Under the pieces are notes generated by a model that had not been told where the DNA came from, did no database searches, and saw nothing but the letters and a program-made list of their open reading frames with translations. The position numbers and the translations under genes are program-made. A stretch of DNA of 64,000 nucleotides from Neodontobutis hainanensis. Its lineage: Eukaryota > Chordata > Actinopteri > Gobiiformes > Odontobutidae. How positions within the stretch are numbered: the stretch's first letter is position 1; each line of letters opens with the position of its first letter. Where the stretch lies: assembly GCA_024349245.1 (NCBI GenBank), contig JALDNG010000020.1, forward strand, positions 770,001-834,000, read 5' to 3'. Shown here one piece after another: positions 42,855 through 55,522 of this stretch.

Positions 42855-45800
42855 TATTCTCTTTATGTAACTATAGTGGCATATTAAAGTTCGGTTTATT
42901 TTAGTTCAGTAAAGTCTGTCAAACAAAATGCATATTTTTTTTGCAGACGGTTGATATATATAAAGCGATGTTTCAAATGCAGAAACCTATGCCATATTTT
43001 TTCTACTTCAACCCTTGTCTGTCTTTTCTCATTTTCAGCAACTATTGAAAGTTTGTATAACAACCAGTATCTATTGCTGTGAACAGCTACAGTAGCCCTG
43101 CAGGGACAAACCCAGACAAGAGTTCTCCTGCAGTTTGTTCTCTCTGGGTATTTGTACAGAAACAGGAAGTAATAACGCCACTGTTTTTTGTTGGGTTTCA
43201 AGTCTGACTGGGCCCTGTCCCATTTCTCCAGTAACGCTCTCAACCATTCTTCACTTTATTCACACTTCCTGCAGACAGGACTTTGCTGAAGGATATTACC
43301 CACAATCCTGTTCACTGTGACGGCGCTTGGGTTTTTAAACAACAAAACACAACAAGCAAAAATCAGTAAGTGGCAAAAATGTAAAACATATTTAAAACTA
43401 AATCAGTAAAGAAAAATTAAACGAATAAACCTGTTGTCACGGGAACACAAATATAAATATTGTCTGCATGCCTTTTTTTTCTGTTGCAAATGCTTTTACT
43501 AAGGTTTAAAATAAAATAAGGAACTTCCCGACAGTGTCCAGAACCTGTTTCAGATTATAAAATGCACACTTCAAGGTAGTATTGGGACAGGGCCTGATGT
43601 GTTTCTTTTTGTTCAGCACAAAAGGAACACAAGGCACACCATCTTTACATAAAATAGTTTTGAAAGAGTCACATGGTTCTACAGCTCTGTCTTTATACAC
43701 CAGGGGTCTCACCCTTTTTTTTTTTTTTTACTGTGAGCATAATCCTAATCCACGTTTGTCGGATCCGAAACAACCTCTTGTTACTGTTTATGAAGATAAG
43801 TAGAAAATGAAAATGAGAAAATGAATGAACAGACAAATGCAAAGCTGTCATGGTAGTACAGTCACCTCTAGCAACTTTAAACTGTTTTAGGCGCATCAAT
43901 AAAATATAAAACATGACTATACTTGAACATGTATTGTCCAGATCTCCAGACCAGCTCAATTCAACCAGACATCCTAAAGTTATGAAGCTAGTGTGGAGGG
44001 TTTCTGCAGATCACACTGAGTTTGAATTTAAAGCTAAAGTTTTTGTCGAGTCGCTGCAGAAAGATGTGACAGTTTATTCAGAGCAGCCTTCACACACAAA
44101 GACAAATATAAACTTTGAAGAGCAAATGTGAGCCGCAAGTAAAAAGTACACATCCAGCTAAAATCAGCTCTTTATACTTTTACCAACTCTTCAAAACCTT
44201 TCCCACTGAAACCTTTTTCACAACTTACTCAAAAAACACAAGGCTAAATTCTGACTTTTGAGGCAACACAGAATTATATTATTATCATCTCATCCATTTT
44301 AATTCATTTCATTTTCTATGACTTCTGTAGGCGGACCAGAAGAAGCTGATTCAAGGTTTTCAAGGACACTTCGCTGACTCATTATTGCACGGAGCTCTTA
44401 CAACCACAGTGAACGTGTTTTATTATTCATCTGAGACAAAGGATGAACTACTGGACACCTGCTGACAGTGAAATTATAAGGGTATCCAGAGTAAAGTGTA
44501 GAGTTTGGACTCTCTTTTGGACATCTGACAGAAAGTGTAAGAGACTAAATGCTCCAAACAGTGATAGTAAGATCTTTTCCCCTGGACAGTTTTTGCCGAT
44601 GCATATGTTTAAAGTTGGCTAAAGCCTTTTGTAATTTTGTGCATCTCTTGTTGCCTACAGTACAGTAGACTCTATTTACACCTATAGTTTTGATCCAATC
44701 CCAATAATATGGACAAAAAAGCCGAGTGATTTCTTAGTCAAGAGTCTACTATGTTGGACACATTTAGATTGGTTTTAAATTTTAACTCTGATACAGAACA
44801 ACACTCTGAGACCTGGACTCAAGACCATGTGTGCAACTGTTCTTTGTGTTTCGAACCTATAGAGGGACCTCACACAAAAGAAGAAAACAGGTGAAAGGAT
44901 TGATCATAGAAATATATTTTTCTTAAAGCTCTACAGGTGACAAAAGAAACACAAAAAATGTCTCTGTTCTAAAATAATGGACCAGCCCGGAGCGGTGAGC
45001 ATCTGGACTCGTTAATTAAACCCTACGAGTCACTCTTTTAAAAATGAATGACTGTGGCGGTGGTAAACGGGAGATACCTGCTGCAGGTGCATTGTCTCCC
45101 CCCCTTCTCGTCCCACTGAGTGCTGTCCCGGGCCAGCTGTGTGCCATCTGTTCACTGATGGAGCCAGTAATCAGGGCCAGCTCTGTGTCTGTGACGCTGG
45201 AGCAGTACTTAGCCTGAGACGACCTCTGACCTTGGAAACAGACGGGTCAACGAGAGCTTTAAAACTAACTTTGTCCAGTTCTTCATGTCCTCGTCGTCTC
45301 TACAAGCAGCTCCCAGCTTTGTCTAAACGCTGGAAATGGATCTAAACTGGGTCAAACTTAATAGAAAACCTTACGTCACAGATTACTCATGATTTTCTGT
45401 TTCTTATTTACTTTACAAAACGGGGGCTGTAAATATATATTTATGTGTAGTTTTTGTAATAGTGTTATTCGTGGAAGTGCAGAGACATTGATATTCCAGG
45501 TGGATCCCTGCCAGGTTTGAGAGACAGTGGTGTCAGCGGTATCTTTGTGGAGCAGTGCGTCTCGTATAAAACCTGTCTCTTTCACTCTGGAGCTAATAAT
45601 GAAGTGTTTCTGAGCTGTCAGCGCTTCTCTGCAGCGTACGGCTCTCTGTGGAGGCGCTTCGTCACAAACTCAGCTGCTCCTATAGAAATAGTGACAGAAA
45701 CGCTGCTGGGCTCTTTCACATTAATTATGACTGAGCCTACCCCCGGGTCAGAGGTCAAACTGGTGCTGGTCCTCACTGCAAACAGCCACTTTGTTCCAGA

Positions 45801-48800
45801 ATTCGAAACTGTAGAGCCAGGTCGTGTCAGGGCCCGCTTAAGGTCCAGGCGAATTAAGACACCTAGGGCCATGGGGCGAAAAGAAAGGAACATACAAGCT
45901 CATGGATGAGAGGGGCTCCAAGCAGATTACAACACACACATTTATATGCAGTTTAATTTAAACCATACTGAGTCCAGATAACGCTCACACGGGGCTTCAG
46001 CTCCAGTAGCAGTGAGTTATAATGCTCTGCTGTAATTTACTCATGGTTCAGAAACTCCGGACCGGGACACTTCTGGGAAAGAGAGAGGCGTGTACCTGTA
46101 ACTGCTGTAGATGGATTGAGGCAGACCATTTGGCTCACGGAGATTTCTGATTTCTCATCTCCTGTCGCTGTGATTTCTGTCCCAGTTCAGGGATTTAAGT
46201 CAATTTACAATAACACAGCCCTGTTTAAAGTTACTCGCCTCTTCAACTTAAAAACTAAATCAATGAAAAAAAGCCACATGTGAATAATTATGGATTCTTC
46301 TTGTTTGTAATTGTTGGGATTTTACGGTGCTTTCACACCAGGACCGTGGTTCAACACAGGTCTTGGTCCGGACTGAACTGAACCATGATGTGGTTCAGTT
46401 TGTTTGAGAGTTTGGAGAGAGTACAGACTTTAGACCAAATGCTGAAAGTCACTAACGAAGGTGAGTCTTTGGTGAAGGAGGCAGATTTTTAATTAAACAA
46501 AATCAATTTTAAGCAGTTTATAAAAGGTTTATTTGATTTTCTTAGGGTTGTCACAGAGTGGTTTCCTTTACTACAAGTGAGATTTTAAGAACCAGCAACA
46601 GCGCAGTGTTTGTCTGAAATATGTTGTTTTAGCCGTTTTATTCCCATCGTCTCAGATTCAGACAGAATTATGTCTCGCTCGCTGTAACGCCGTCTGAGCC
46701 ACCTCTGCTTCACGAGATCATTTAAATCAGACATTCTGAAACTAATATGATTCTCTCAATGTTTCACAATCCAATAATCTCTGACATGTGTTGGTCAGAT
46801 AAAAGCTTCTGTAAAACAAAGTGCTCAAATGAATGGATATTTCTGTATAAGAGCCAGGCTTTAGCACAGTTCTGAACTCCATCAGTGACAGCTAAGTCTC
46901 AGAGCTTATATGGGACAAATGTAAAGCTCCTGCACACATCAGTTTTCTCTTTGTGTCTAACTGCGTTCAGAGAAAAAATCTGTTATCGTGTGGTGGCAGA
47001 AGGTGTGTGACCCCTGTTCAATGCCTCTGACCTCGAAACCGTTCATATTCATCACCGTTACAGCCTCTGCCTGAGGTCTTTAATATCAGAAAAGGCTCAT
47101 TATTGTGAGGTGTTGAGTTATTACAAACACACACCCCCCCCCAATTACCTTTTATTATGGCATCAGCGCGGGGCTATTTTTTAAATGAGACTCGTCTTCA
47201 GCAGAGCGACGTGGCCTCCAGCGGCGCTCGTAAAATTTTTTTTGTTTTTGATTTTCTGTTGCATTTTTTGCCGAGGTTGTATTTAATATTATTACAGCCA
47301 CATTATTTGCACAAATAAAATATAATGCTCTTATATCTGTTGGGTTTCTTGATCGACTTTGACTTTAACAGAGCATTTATGACCACAGAACATTCGATTC
47401 TCTCATTTACATCCTTTCTTTGCATCTTTGTCCTGCGCACTAAGAAAAAACAAAGACCAGATTAAAAACGATCGTGGGTTCTGTGGTCCTTGTATTTCAT
47501 GTCCTGTGTTTCTAGCCGGTCTTTTCTTGTATTTAGTATTCTTGGATTATTTATGCTCAGACCGTAGCCTTGGTTAATTATGTTTCCTGGATTTTGCTTT
47601 TGTTACTTTGTCAGTGAATAAACTTGTCTTCTCCATGATTCTTTTTGATTTCCAGACATAAACGCCAAGGTGAAAGCGTTAGCATGAGAGGCTAAACATA
47701 GGACTCAAAAAGTGCTGCTATGACAAAAAACAAACTTGAAGACTTGTCAACTAATTTGTCCCATCTCAAAAGAGTCCGGATCACCATGCAGTCATAACAT
47801 TTACAATAGTGTTTGAAAGGTTTTTTTGGCCGGCTATGATCTAGCAGCTACATTTGGTTTGCACGCTAATGTGATACTAGCATCCACAACTTGCTATAGC
47901 TTTAAATTCATTTTGCATTAGACAACTTTCACACATGGAATAGTCTTTAGTCATTGTTTATGCCTAACGCAGATCTGAGCTGCTCAAATGCAAGAAACAC
48001 ATTGACTGGTCTTTGCCCAGATTCTGACTTTGCTCTTTTGGTCGTACGTGATAATACTTGTTGCATTTTTTTATGTTTGCGAGGAGTATCTGTGGGTGTT
48101 TGCGTTGTGCTGGAGGCAGAATCCATCGCTCTTGGTCTCATCACTGATTGTAGTTGTGCTGTTTAAATCAAGTAGCGTAAGCACAGATTTTGTCACATGT
48201 GCAATTTTTTGAGGGAAATTCAAACCTGAATAACAAAAATGATATTGAACATACTGCCTAACTCAGACAACCACAGTGAACAGTTGTCCATCAATTGTGG
48301 AAATTTACTCATTCTATTCAGGTGGGTTTATAAATATGTCAAAAAGGAACACTTTTTTTTTTGCCTAAAAGCTAAACTTGGTACCTTTAACATTACAAAT
48401 ACAGTACACCCATCATAAGGGTACTACATTAGCTTTTACTCTTTCGTTATAAAGTGGCCTCTCAAACAAAGCAATACGTCTCATTGTCGGTGTTGACAGG
48501 CTTGACCTTCAAACATCCACCTTTTGGTTTTCCTCTAAAATTTGCATAGATTGTGTGATTTTTATTTAGGTAATGCTAGGTTTTTTTCCACTGCTTTAAA
48601 TAAAAAGGGCTGATTGTGCAAATGTTTTTCAGCGCTTTGGAATGCTACACTGCCCTCTAGTGGTGGTCCATGCAGCTCTATTGGTCCTTTCAGAGGTCAA
48701 CTTAAAGTGTTTAAAAGATCTATTTTTCTAAAGCGTAGTATTTTCTCGATTTCTAAAAACCTTTGAATAACGGCTTGACATGTAACCATAGTAACAGGAA

Positions 48801-50309
48801 GTTCCAGTTCTTATTGAGGGAAGCACAAAAACGGAGCGCTGTATTTAGACCGACAGATGTGAGTGTCACTATGGGCTGCAGAGAAAGTGAGTTGTGTCAG
48901 AAAAAAAGCCCAAACAAGATGCAACACCTTTGTTTCTAATACTTTAACATGAACCAATAATCTTCTTATTCCTTTGGCCTTGCATGTTTCTTTAGGTAAC
49001 GCATTCCTGGTTGCATTTGATAGACTGCTCCAAGACAGGTTTTCTCACTCAAAAACTGGAACTGGTACTTAAAGCCCAACAAAAAGTGGCCTTAGTTTTA
49101 AAATGAGGACAATACTATTGTCTGTTCAACCTTAAACTATAACAAAATACTGAATGTGTTTGGACAGTTGGTATTTTGGGACAAAAGGGCAGAGCTGAGA
49201 AAAAAAAAACAAGTGCGGCGTTGTCACAAAAATCTACATTTACACTGTCAGCAATGTCTGGAAACATGTATTTGTACAAGGCAAGAAGACTTTTCTTCTG
49301 CTCAATATGAAGATAACATTTGGCACAAACCAGCAGTGAATGTTTTTTTCACAATACATGGTGTTCTGGTGTTACTTTCATTGTCTGCAGTAAAACCAGC
49401 ACATATGAGACAACATGCAATATTTAGATGCTTCTAGTTCAGCTAAAATTTCTGCTTTAAATGCATACTTTATGTAAACGTGACCGAGCTATGTTTATTC
49501 TACTCCATGTACTTTTAAAGGATCGGAGAAAAGGAAGGGTCTAATGTTCGAAGGCAAACAGAGAAGCTAACCTTTACGAGTACGATCCGGGACTCACTGT
49601 ACACGGCCGCGTAAAACAAACAAACAGCTTTGATTTTAATAGAATTAAACATCACTGAAGCAGAGTTTTAATCACTCTGACATTTGTACATGGCTTTTTT
49701 CTTACGGCTCATCAACAGGACATACGTGGATCTCTCATATATATATTTTTTATTCTCGGTTTTATAAAATGCATGAAAAGAGCTTCACCTCATGTGTCCG
49801 TGTCTGACCTTTAATTATTCGCTGCATTTCACAGTCAAATCCTCCTTTAACCCCGAAACTGCTGCAGATGTGACGAGAGAGAGAGAAGTGAACACTTTAA
49901 AGAACGCTGGAGTAATTGGAGAACTCCTCTCGACTTATGCAAGTAAAAAGAGTGCACTGAAATAATTAGGGTTTGACTGGGGCTTCTGCGAATTTATTTT
50001 TACATTTATTAGAATTTTAGTATCCTTCATGTACAAGTTTGTTTGATAAAGCAATATAACGTAATGTCTCACATTTGATTGTATTTATTAGCCAGCATAA
50101 AAGAGTTTAGGTTAGTTGCTCACTCTGAGTTGTATAGTTAAGTAATGTGGTGGTCGTTTGTTAATGCCTCTGTTTGTCTTGTGATAAACTGGAGTGTCAA
50201 GGCAGCTCCAGCCCCCAGCGCCCCATAAAAACACACGTGTTACAGGATGAATGAACGAATATCTAGAAGAAACAACGAGAGTCTCTTATCTGCGGCTCTT
50301 TATACTTTT
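42855..50309. other. Gene-poor intergenic sequence
   Basis: A copy of the 18.96-kb repeat lies at 43083-43180. CAGGGGTCTCACC followed by a T-run near 43700 may be a hAT end. An open frame of 130 codons at 45517-45909 has no recognisable domain. I see nothing else to support. Confidence 0.45.
43083..43180 (+). repeat. Dispersed repeat, partner of 18960-19115
   Basis: GTAGCCCTGC, CAGTTTGTTCTCTCTGGG and AACAGGAAGTAA occur in the same order as in intron 1 of gal3st2-like, with different intervening sequence. Confidence 0.45.
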
Positions 50310-50988
50310 ACTAAACAAAAATCTAAAAGCAAAACTTTTGTTTTTGCCCTCATTTTTTTCCCTGAGCGGAGACTTTTTCTATAAACACAAAAGGCCTTTT
50401 TCTCTCAAATATTGTTCACAAATAATATTGCAGAGATAATCCATCCACCTCACAAGTGTGGCATATTAAGATGTTGCTTAGAGAGCATGATAATTGCACA
50501 GGTGCCTTAGGCTGGCCACAATAAAAGGCCTCTCTAAAATGTGCAGTTTTATCACAGCACAATGCCACAGATGTTGCAAGTTTTAATGGAGCGTGCAGCT
50601 GGCTGAAGAAATGTCCACCAGAGCTTGTCCTTCATTTTTCTACAAATTAACCATCTTCAAAGGCGTTTCAGAGAATTTGACAGTACGTCCAACCGGCCTC
50701 ACAACCGCAGATCACGTGTAACCACACCAGCCCAGGCCCTCCTGGAAAATCTTCTGCACAAACTGTTCGTCTCAAGGAAGCTCACCTGCTCGTCCTCATC
50801 GGGACCTGACTGGAGTTTGTCATCGTAACTGACTTGATTGGGTAAATGCTTTCATTGCCTGTGGCACTTTGGAGACATGTTCTCTTCACGGATGAACCCT
50901 GGTTTTCACTGTACAGGGCAGATGTACAGCCCCCCCCCCCCCTATACAACTGCCCATTTTAGAGTGGCCTTTTATTGTGGCCAGCCTC
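50310..50988 (+). mobile_element. Tc1-like transposon remnant with long terminal repeat arms
   Basis: The left arm runs from about 50310 (AAACAAAAATCTAAAAGC) through CTCTCAAATATTGTTCACAA to GGCTGGCCACAATAAAAGGC near 50509. The inner part of the arm recurs inverted at the right side (TGGCCTTTTATTGTGGCCAG, about 50963-50982), but the outer right arm is lost. Between them a fragment of transposase DNA-binding region survives (LQRRFREFDSTSNRPHNRRS), joined by deletions to a later GDEPW-like part. The C-run at 50929-50942 lies near the right end. Not functional. Confidence 0.8.
50625..50828 (+). pseudogene. Tc1-like transposase fragment, DNA-binding region
   Basis: The frame translates to INHLQRRFREFDSTSNRPHN followed by RRSRVTTPAQALLENLLHKL, which fits the paired helix-turn-helix region of a Tc1-type transposase with a large internal deletion after it. 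It ends at a TAA before the catalytic domain. Confidence 0.7.
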
Positions 50989-51880
50989 TCAAATCAGCAT
51001 GATTGTTCCACACCGTTTCCATCCCAGTGTTGTCTTGGTTGAATCCTCACTTGCTGCTCACTTTTCTCGGTGTTGGACTCGGTGTTTGAGAGCGCTGGAG
51101 TGAAAGTGAGAGTTTGGTGATAAATGATGCAGTTTGATCTCAGTCTGGAGCCGAGGCCTGAGTCACTGCAGCTCTGCTTCTCACAATCTCTTTATACTCT
51201 GCCTACTCTCACACAAAAGTTCTCTTTCTGCAGATACTATTTAGTTTCCCTCAGTTTGCAGTCTTCCTTTCTGGTCTTGGTCCCACAAAAGTTAGTCTTC
51301 ATTTTGGTTTGTGTGGTCTTCACTACAGCATTTGACACATCCACTTTAAACAATTCATAAACCTGAACTGAACTGATTTACTTTTTAAGAAGCAGCTGTT
51401 TCTTTCACTTTAAAATCAGAAATGCATTCGTCGCTGCTTCGACACGGCTCTGTTTGAAGAGCAGTGACACTGATATCGTCTGACACTGGCAGATGGACTG
51501 AGTGTGTTTTCTACCTGCTGCTCCCCAACGCAGCACCGAGTGAAGCCACTTAAGAAGGAATGACAAAGAACAAGCACCACAAACAGTCTCCAGACCGAGT
51601 TTAGAAAAGCTGTCCTTGAGAGAAAATATGCCACATTTACCATAAAACAACAGGTTCAGTTAGACATCCTGACTCATACGAACAGGGTCATTAATGATGT
51701 GAAGGTAAGTAACGTCGGCCCATGACCTGTAGGTCTTCTACGACAGTGACGACACATCAGAGCATCCTACAGACGTTCTGGTCAAATACAAAATGTTAAA
51801 CTTTGAGAAGAGTCAAAAACTGGCACCTAAACCTTTTTAAGGCACATTTTAGTTGTGTTAATGAATAATTTCCACTTAAA
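50989..51880. other. Intergenic sequence without recognised features
   Basis: Nothing assigned; short open frames on both strands show no family signal. Confidence 0.4.
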
Positions 51881-51882
51881 TA

Positions 51883-52234
51883 GAGCTCTGGAAAAAATAC
51901 AGAGACCACTGGTGGAGAGCCAAGACTCATGAAAGCTGGGATTCAATCACCAAATAATGATTTCTGAACTCTTCCCAAGTTAAAACATTAGTATTGTGTT
52001 TAAAAATTAATATAGACTTATTTTCTATCCATTATTTCAAGTCTGACACTGCATCTTTTGTTATTTTGACCAGTTGTTGCTTTTGGCAAATAAATGCTCT
52101 AAATTACAATTTTTTATTTGGAATTTGGAAAAAATGTTGTCTATAGAATAAAACAAAAATGTAAATTTTACCCAAACACATCCCTATAAATAATAACCAG
52201 AGAAACTGATCATTTTTAATTTTTTTCGGAGCTG
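51883..52234 (-). mobile_element. Internally deleted Tc1/mariner element
   Basis: The left end GAGCTCTGGAAAAAATACAG with AGACCACT and the right end TTTAATTTTTTTCGGAGCTG are diverged inverted repeats, with TA on both outer sides. The interior keeps only non-coding parts such as CCAAACACATCCCTATAAAT and GATTTCTGAACTCTTCC. Elements with these ends are frequent in teleosts; this 352-bp copy lacks transposase. Confidence 0.75.
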
Positions 52235-52236
52235 TA

Positions 52237-53619
52237 GATTTGACAAACAAGGTAACTGTGCATGTCTGACCTTTTCTAGGACCAGTAAAAGTATATTGAT
52301 GCTGAGTACATCATTAATTCATAAATGCCTGCATGAGTATTAAATGTCATATTGAGGATTTCATGCTGAGTGTCAGTCAGCTCCAGTGAAGACTCTCTGA
52401 AGGGTTTAATAAGCCACTCACGAGAAGCTATTCAGTTTCAGATGGAAGTGAGTAAAGGCACCTTGAATGAACATGCAGCTGTGCTAAGTTTGACAAAGTA
52501 TTCATTTTGAGGACTGCAAGTAGAAACACATTAAGTCATTATACCTAAAAAAAAAACACTGGTCTAGAAGATTCTGAGAAATCTGATTCATAGGATGACG
52601 TTAGCACTAAAATGCATTACTTTGAGTGAACATCAGTCTGTGTGCTACAAACACAGGCGTCTGAAACAACGAGTTTTTGAACACAGAGTTAATAATGCAG
52701 CACTTCTAACTCCATAAATCTGCCCAATAACCTTTTATTATACTTTTATGTAATCATTATTCACTTTGGTTCATAATATGTGAGTAAAGCTTTGGTTTAA
52801 ACACAGTCTTGTCATTTTTGACTTAAGACCACTATTTAAAGGTCTCTGGATTTTAAAAGTCTACTTTATTTGTTGTGATTGCATGAAAACGTGACTCTTA
52901 TGGCTTTAATACCTACACTTCAAAGCTAAATCACAATGAAACGTTCAGTAGTTAATGACAGATTGTATCAGAGGCCTGATGGTAAACTAATCCTCCCTGT
53001 GCATTACTTTCCATTGTTTCTAAATGTTATTAAGTGTATATTTGGCTTTATTCTTGTCTAATACGTCCCATTTTAATGAATACATAAATTGCAGATCCCC
53101 CTCTGTGCTTTCACCCAACATTAAACTTGATGGGGTTTGTCTCTGACCTCTGCTGTGGGGAAAGACAAACCAATTACAGAGCAATCAGCGTCGACCATTA
53201 AAGCACACATCGCTCTCTCTTTGTTAAACCCGGAGCTTTAATGGATGTGAACTCCAAGTGCGCTCTGTTCCTCCAGTTTACCGTCGAAAGTTGGAAACAG
53301 TGGGGCATCTGAAGGTGAAAACAGTCTTGTTGCTCTGAGATTAGAAGCAGAAGTAGTGTGAATGGGTCCTGGATTTATTCTGCTAAAGGGGGAAGTTACA
53401 GAGGTGAGGTGGATCTGAACAGCTTTAAGTTAGAGTTAAGCATGTTTAGGTTGGAAACAGGTTTAAATTTGGGCCCAAAAATGCTTCTTCCATTAAAGTT
53501 AACTTTTGTCTTCTTACAATCAGACAAATGTTTAAGCGTTTGCAAGGCAAGGTAAACACTTAAAAACATTGGTCTGATTATATAAAAGCAAAAAGTTAGT
53601 TGTATTTGAACAAGCTTTG
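52237..53619. other. Intergenic sequence without recognised features
   Basis: AT-rich with a somewhat GC-richer, low-repeat stretch at 53090-53290 that could be a conserved non-coding element; this cannot be judged without alignment. Confidence 0.35.
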
Positions 53620-54115
53620 TCAGATTTGAACAGGTTTTAGTTGGATTTGAACAGGTTTAAGTTGGACTTGAAGACGCTTTACATACATACAATACATAAA
53701 CCAGACAAATAAAACATATTGCAAAGGAGACTAACAGGTTGTAACATTTGTTGAAAAGGTGAGTTTTTAAAGTTTCTTAAATGTTTCCAGTGAGTCAGAG
53801 GTTTGGATTTGTGGAGGGAGGGAGTTCCAGAGGGTATGGGGGGCTATTGCAAAGGCTCTGTCCTCCAAGGTACGGGGCTTGGATTTGATGATGTGGATGA
53901 GGAGAGTCAGAGGATCGGAGACGGCGGGAGGGGCACTGTCACTGAAGGAGATCTGAGAGGTTTGGTTATTGAGGGCTTTGTAGGTGATGAGGAGGACATG
54001 GAAGTGGGTACGGTACTGAATGGGACGCCAGTGGAGCTGTTGAAGGACGGAGGGGGGGTTCTCTGGAGTGGGTGTGGGTGAGTAACCGGGCAGCTGAGTT
54101 CTGAACGGTGTTATT
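53615..54115 (+). repeat. Unclassified teleost dispersed repeat with flanking TTGGATTTGAACAGG units
   Basis: About 53690-54110 contains GGAGGGAGTTCCAGAGGGTA, GGGCTTTGTAGGTGATGAGG and CGCCAGTGGAGCTGTTGAAG, a pattern I recognise from many fish genomes as a dispersed repeat of unknown class. It is bordered by short tandem copies of AGTTGGATTTGAACAGGT at 53627-53672 and 54123-54165. An open frame across it (53803-54081) is incidental. Confidence 0.6.
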
Positions 54116-54191
54116 AGATAAGTTTAGTTGGATTTGAACATGTTTTAGTTGGATTAGAAAAGGTTTATTTGGATTTAAGATGCGGCTGCTG

Positions 54192-54194
<3 letters not shown>

Positions 54195-54231
<37 letters not shown>
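54195..54231. repeat. (TAA)n microsatellite, about 12 units
   Basis: An uninterrupted trinucleotide run lying next to the tail of a minus-strand SINE, a usual origin for A-rich microsatellites. Confidence 0.95.
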
Positions 54232-54336
54232 CTTTAAATAGTGCTTTTCCACCTACTGTAGGCACTCAAAGCGGGGATTGAACCGCCCACCCGCCGGTCG
54301 AAGGACGGCCGCTCTACCCACTGAGCAGTCCCCTGA
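54232..54336 (-). mobile_element. tRNA-derived SINE, internally deleted
   Basis: Read on the minus strand: CTGCTCAGTGGGTAGAGCGG (A box), GGTGGGCGGTTCAATCC (B box), then directly the tail CTTTGAGTGCC, CTACAGTAGGTGG and AAAAGCACTATTTAAA. The central GGGCAAGACACTTA block is missing, so this copy lost its middle. The promoter boxes are well kept. Confidence 0.8.
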
Positions 54337-54964
54337 TCACAGAAGCTCGGTGTCAGGCAGAAGCAGAAACACCAGTGCTTCATTTCTAACCTGCCCACTG
54401 TTCCCAGTTATAAAGTGCAGTTGGTGCTGGTTTACGACGCGTGAAAGTGAGCCGTGTTCCTGGCAGCAGTGCTCGACGTTGGCTCGTTATGCTTCTGTTC
54501 AGGGGAATGTCTGGCAGCAGGTCTGAGCTGAATACAGACGATACAGGGCTTTTTTTTACCGAGGCACAGAGGACAACACTGCACTGCTCCAGAGCGTGGG
54601 CACCGAAAGCACAGGGTGAAAATGTTAGCTTTGGGCTCATAAACCTGCAACATGAAGCAGCTTTTACAATGTGCATGAATTTACCTCCTCAAGACCTTTC
54701 TGTTGAGTTTTACACATGCAGTCAAGTCCAGAGATGAACTGTTTATTCATTCGTCTGTTACTGCTCGTCCTTTACAGGTGATAGAGCTGGACAGTATCCC
54801 AGCTGCTTTAGGCATGAGGCAGGGTACAAACCAAAGCTGATCACAGGGGTTTATGGAGTTTGAGGTCACCCTGTTTGGGCACGAGCTCAAACAGACCCAA
54901 ACCCCTCATTGTGGCTTTATTGTGCAGTGTAAAAATTCTATTTAATGCTGTACAGATAAATATG

Positions 54965-55190
54965 GTGCGGCAGTAGCTCAGTGGGTAGAGTGACTGTCCT
55001 TCAACCAACGGGTGGGTGGTTCAAAACATCCCAAAACATCATAACATCCCTCTCTCCCCACATACTGTCATTGTGTCCTTGGGCAAGACACTTACCCACC
55101 TTGCTCCAGTGGTGTTCCAGCTGTAACTCTGGTAAAGCGCTTTGAGTGCCTACTCGGCAGAAAAGTGCTATATAAATAACAAAAAAATAT
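54965..55190 (+). mobile_element. tRNA-derived SINE, nearly full length
   Basis: Head GCGGCAGTAGCTCAGTGGGT and GTGGGTGGTTCAAA carry A- and B-box-like strings. The centre has GTCCTTGGGCAAGACACTTA. The tail is AAAGCGCTTTGAGTGCC and AAAAGTGCTATATAAATAAC followed by an A-run. This is the best-preserved copy of the family in the window. Confidence 0.85.
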
Positions 55191-55374
55191 GGTGTTTTCG
55201 TCCTTTATTTTTTTTACACTCCATTGTTATATTTTTGTTGTAATTGAATAAAATCATACGATTTTTATTTTATTTCTTTAGAACATAATTCAATGTACAT
55301 CAAGTCAAATCAGAGATGCTTGTAACAAATGATATCTTAAGTTCTGTAATCCTCTTGTACATGTCATTAGTTTT

Positions 55375-55522
55375 AGAGGAAACCAGAGCACCCAGAGGAA
55401 ACCTACACAGACACAGGGAAAACATAAAAACTCCACACAGAAAGGCCTGGCCCTGGATGGGAATTGAACCCAGGACCTTCTGGCTGTGAGGCAGAAGAGG
55501 TGCTAACCACTCTGGCCCTGTG
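55375..55522 (+). repeat. Teleost dispersed repeat (GAAACCAGAGCACCCAGAGG type)
   Basis: CACCCAGAGGAAACCTACAC, AAAACTCCACACAGAAAGGC and GGGAATTGAACCCAGGACCT, followed by CTGTGAGGCAGAAG and GCTAACCACTCTG, form a string repeated in very many fish genomes. Its class is not clear to me; no ORF. Confidence 0.65.

Noticed and set aside
45517..45909. ORF of 130 codons, both strands open here
   Set aside because: No recognisable family or motif, no splice-bounded structure; a chance open stretch in slightly GC-richer DNA is more likely.
46325..46440. GCTTTCACACCAGGACC and nearby GGTCCGGAC strings, possible transposon end
   Set aside because: Reminiscent of teleost repeats, but no second end or target duplication found, so not called.
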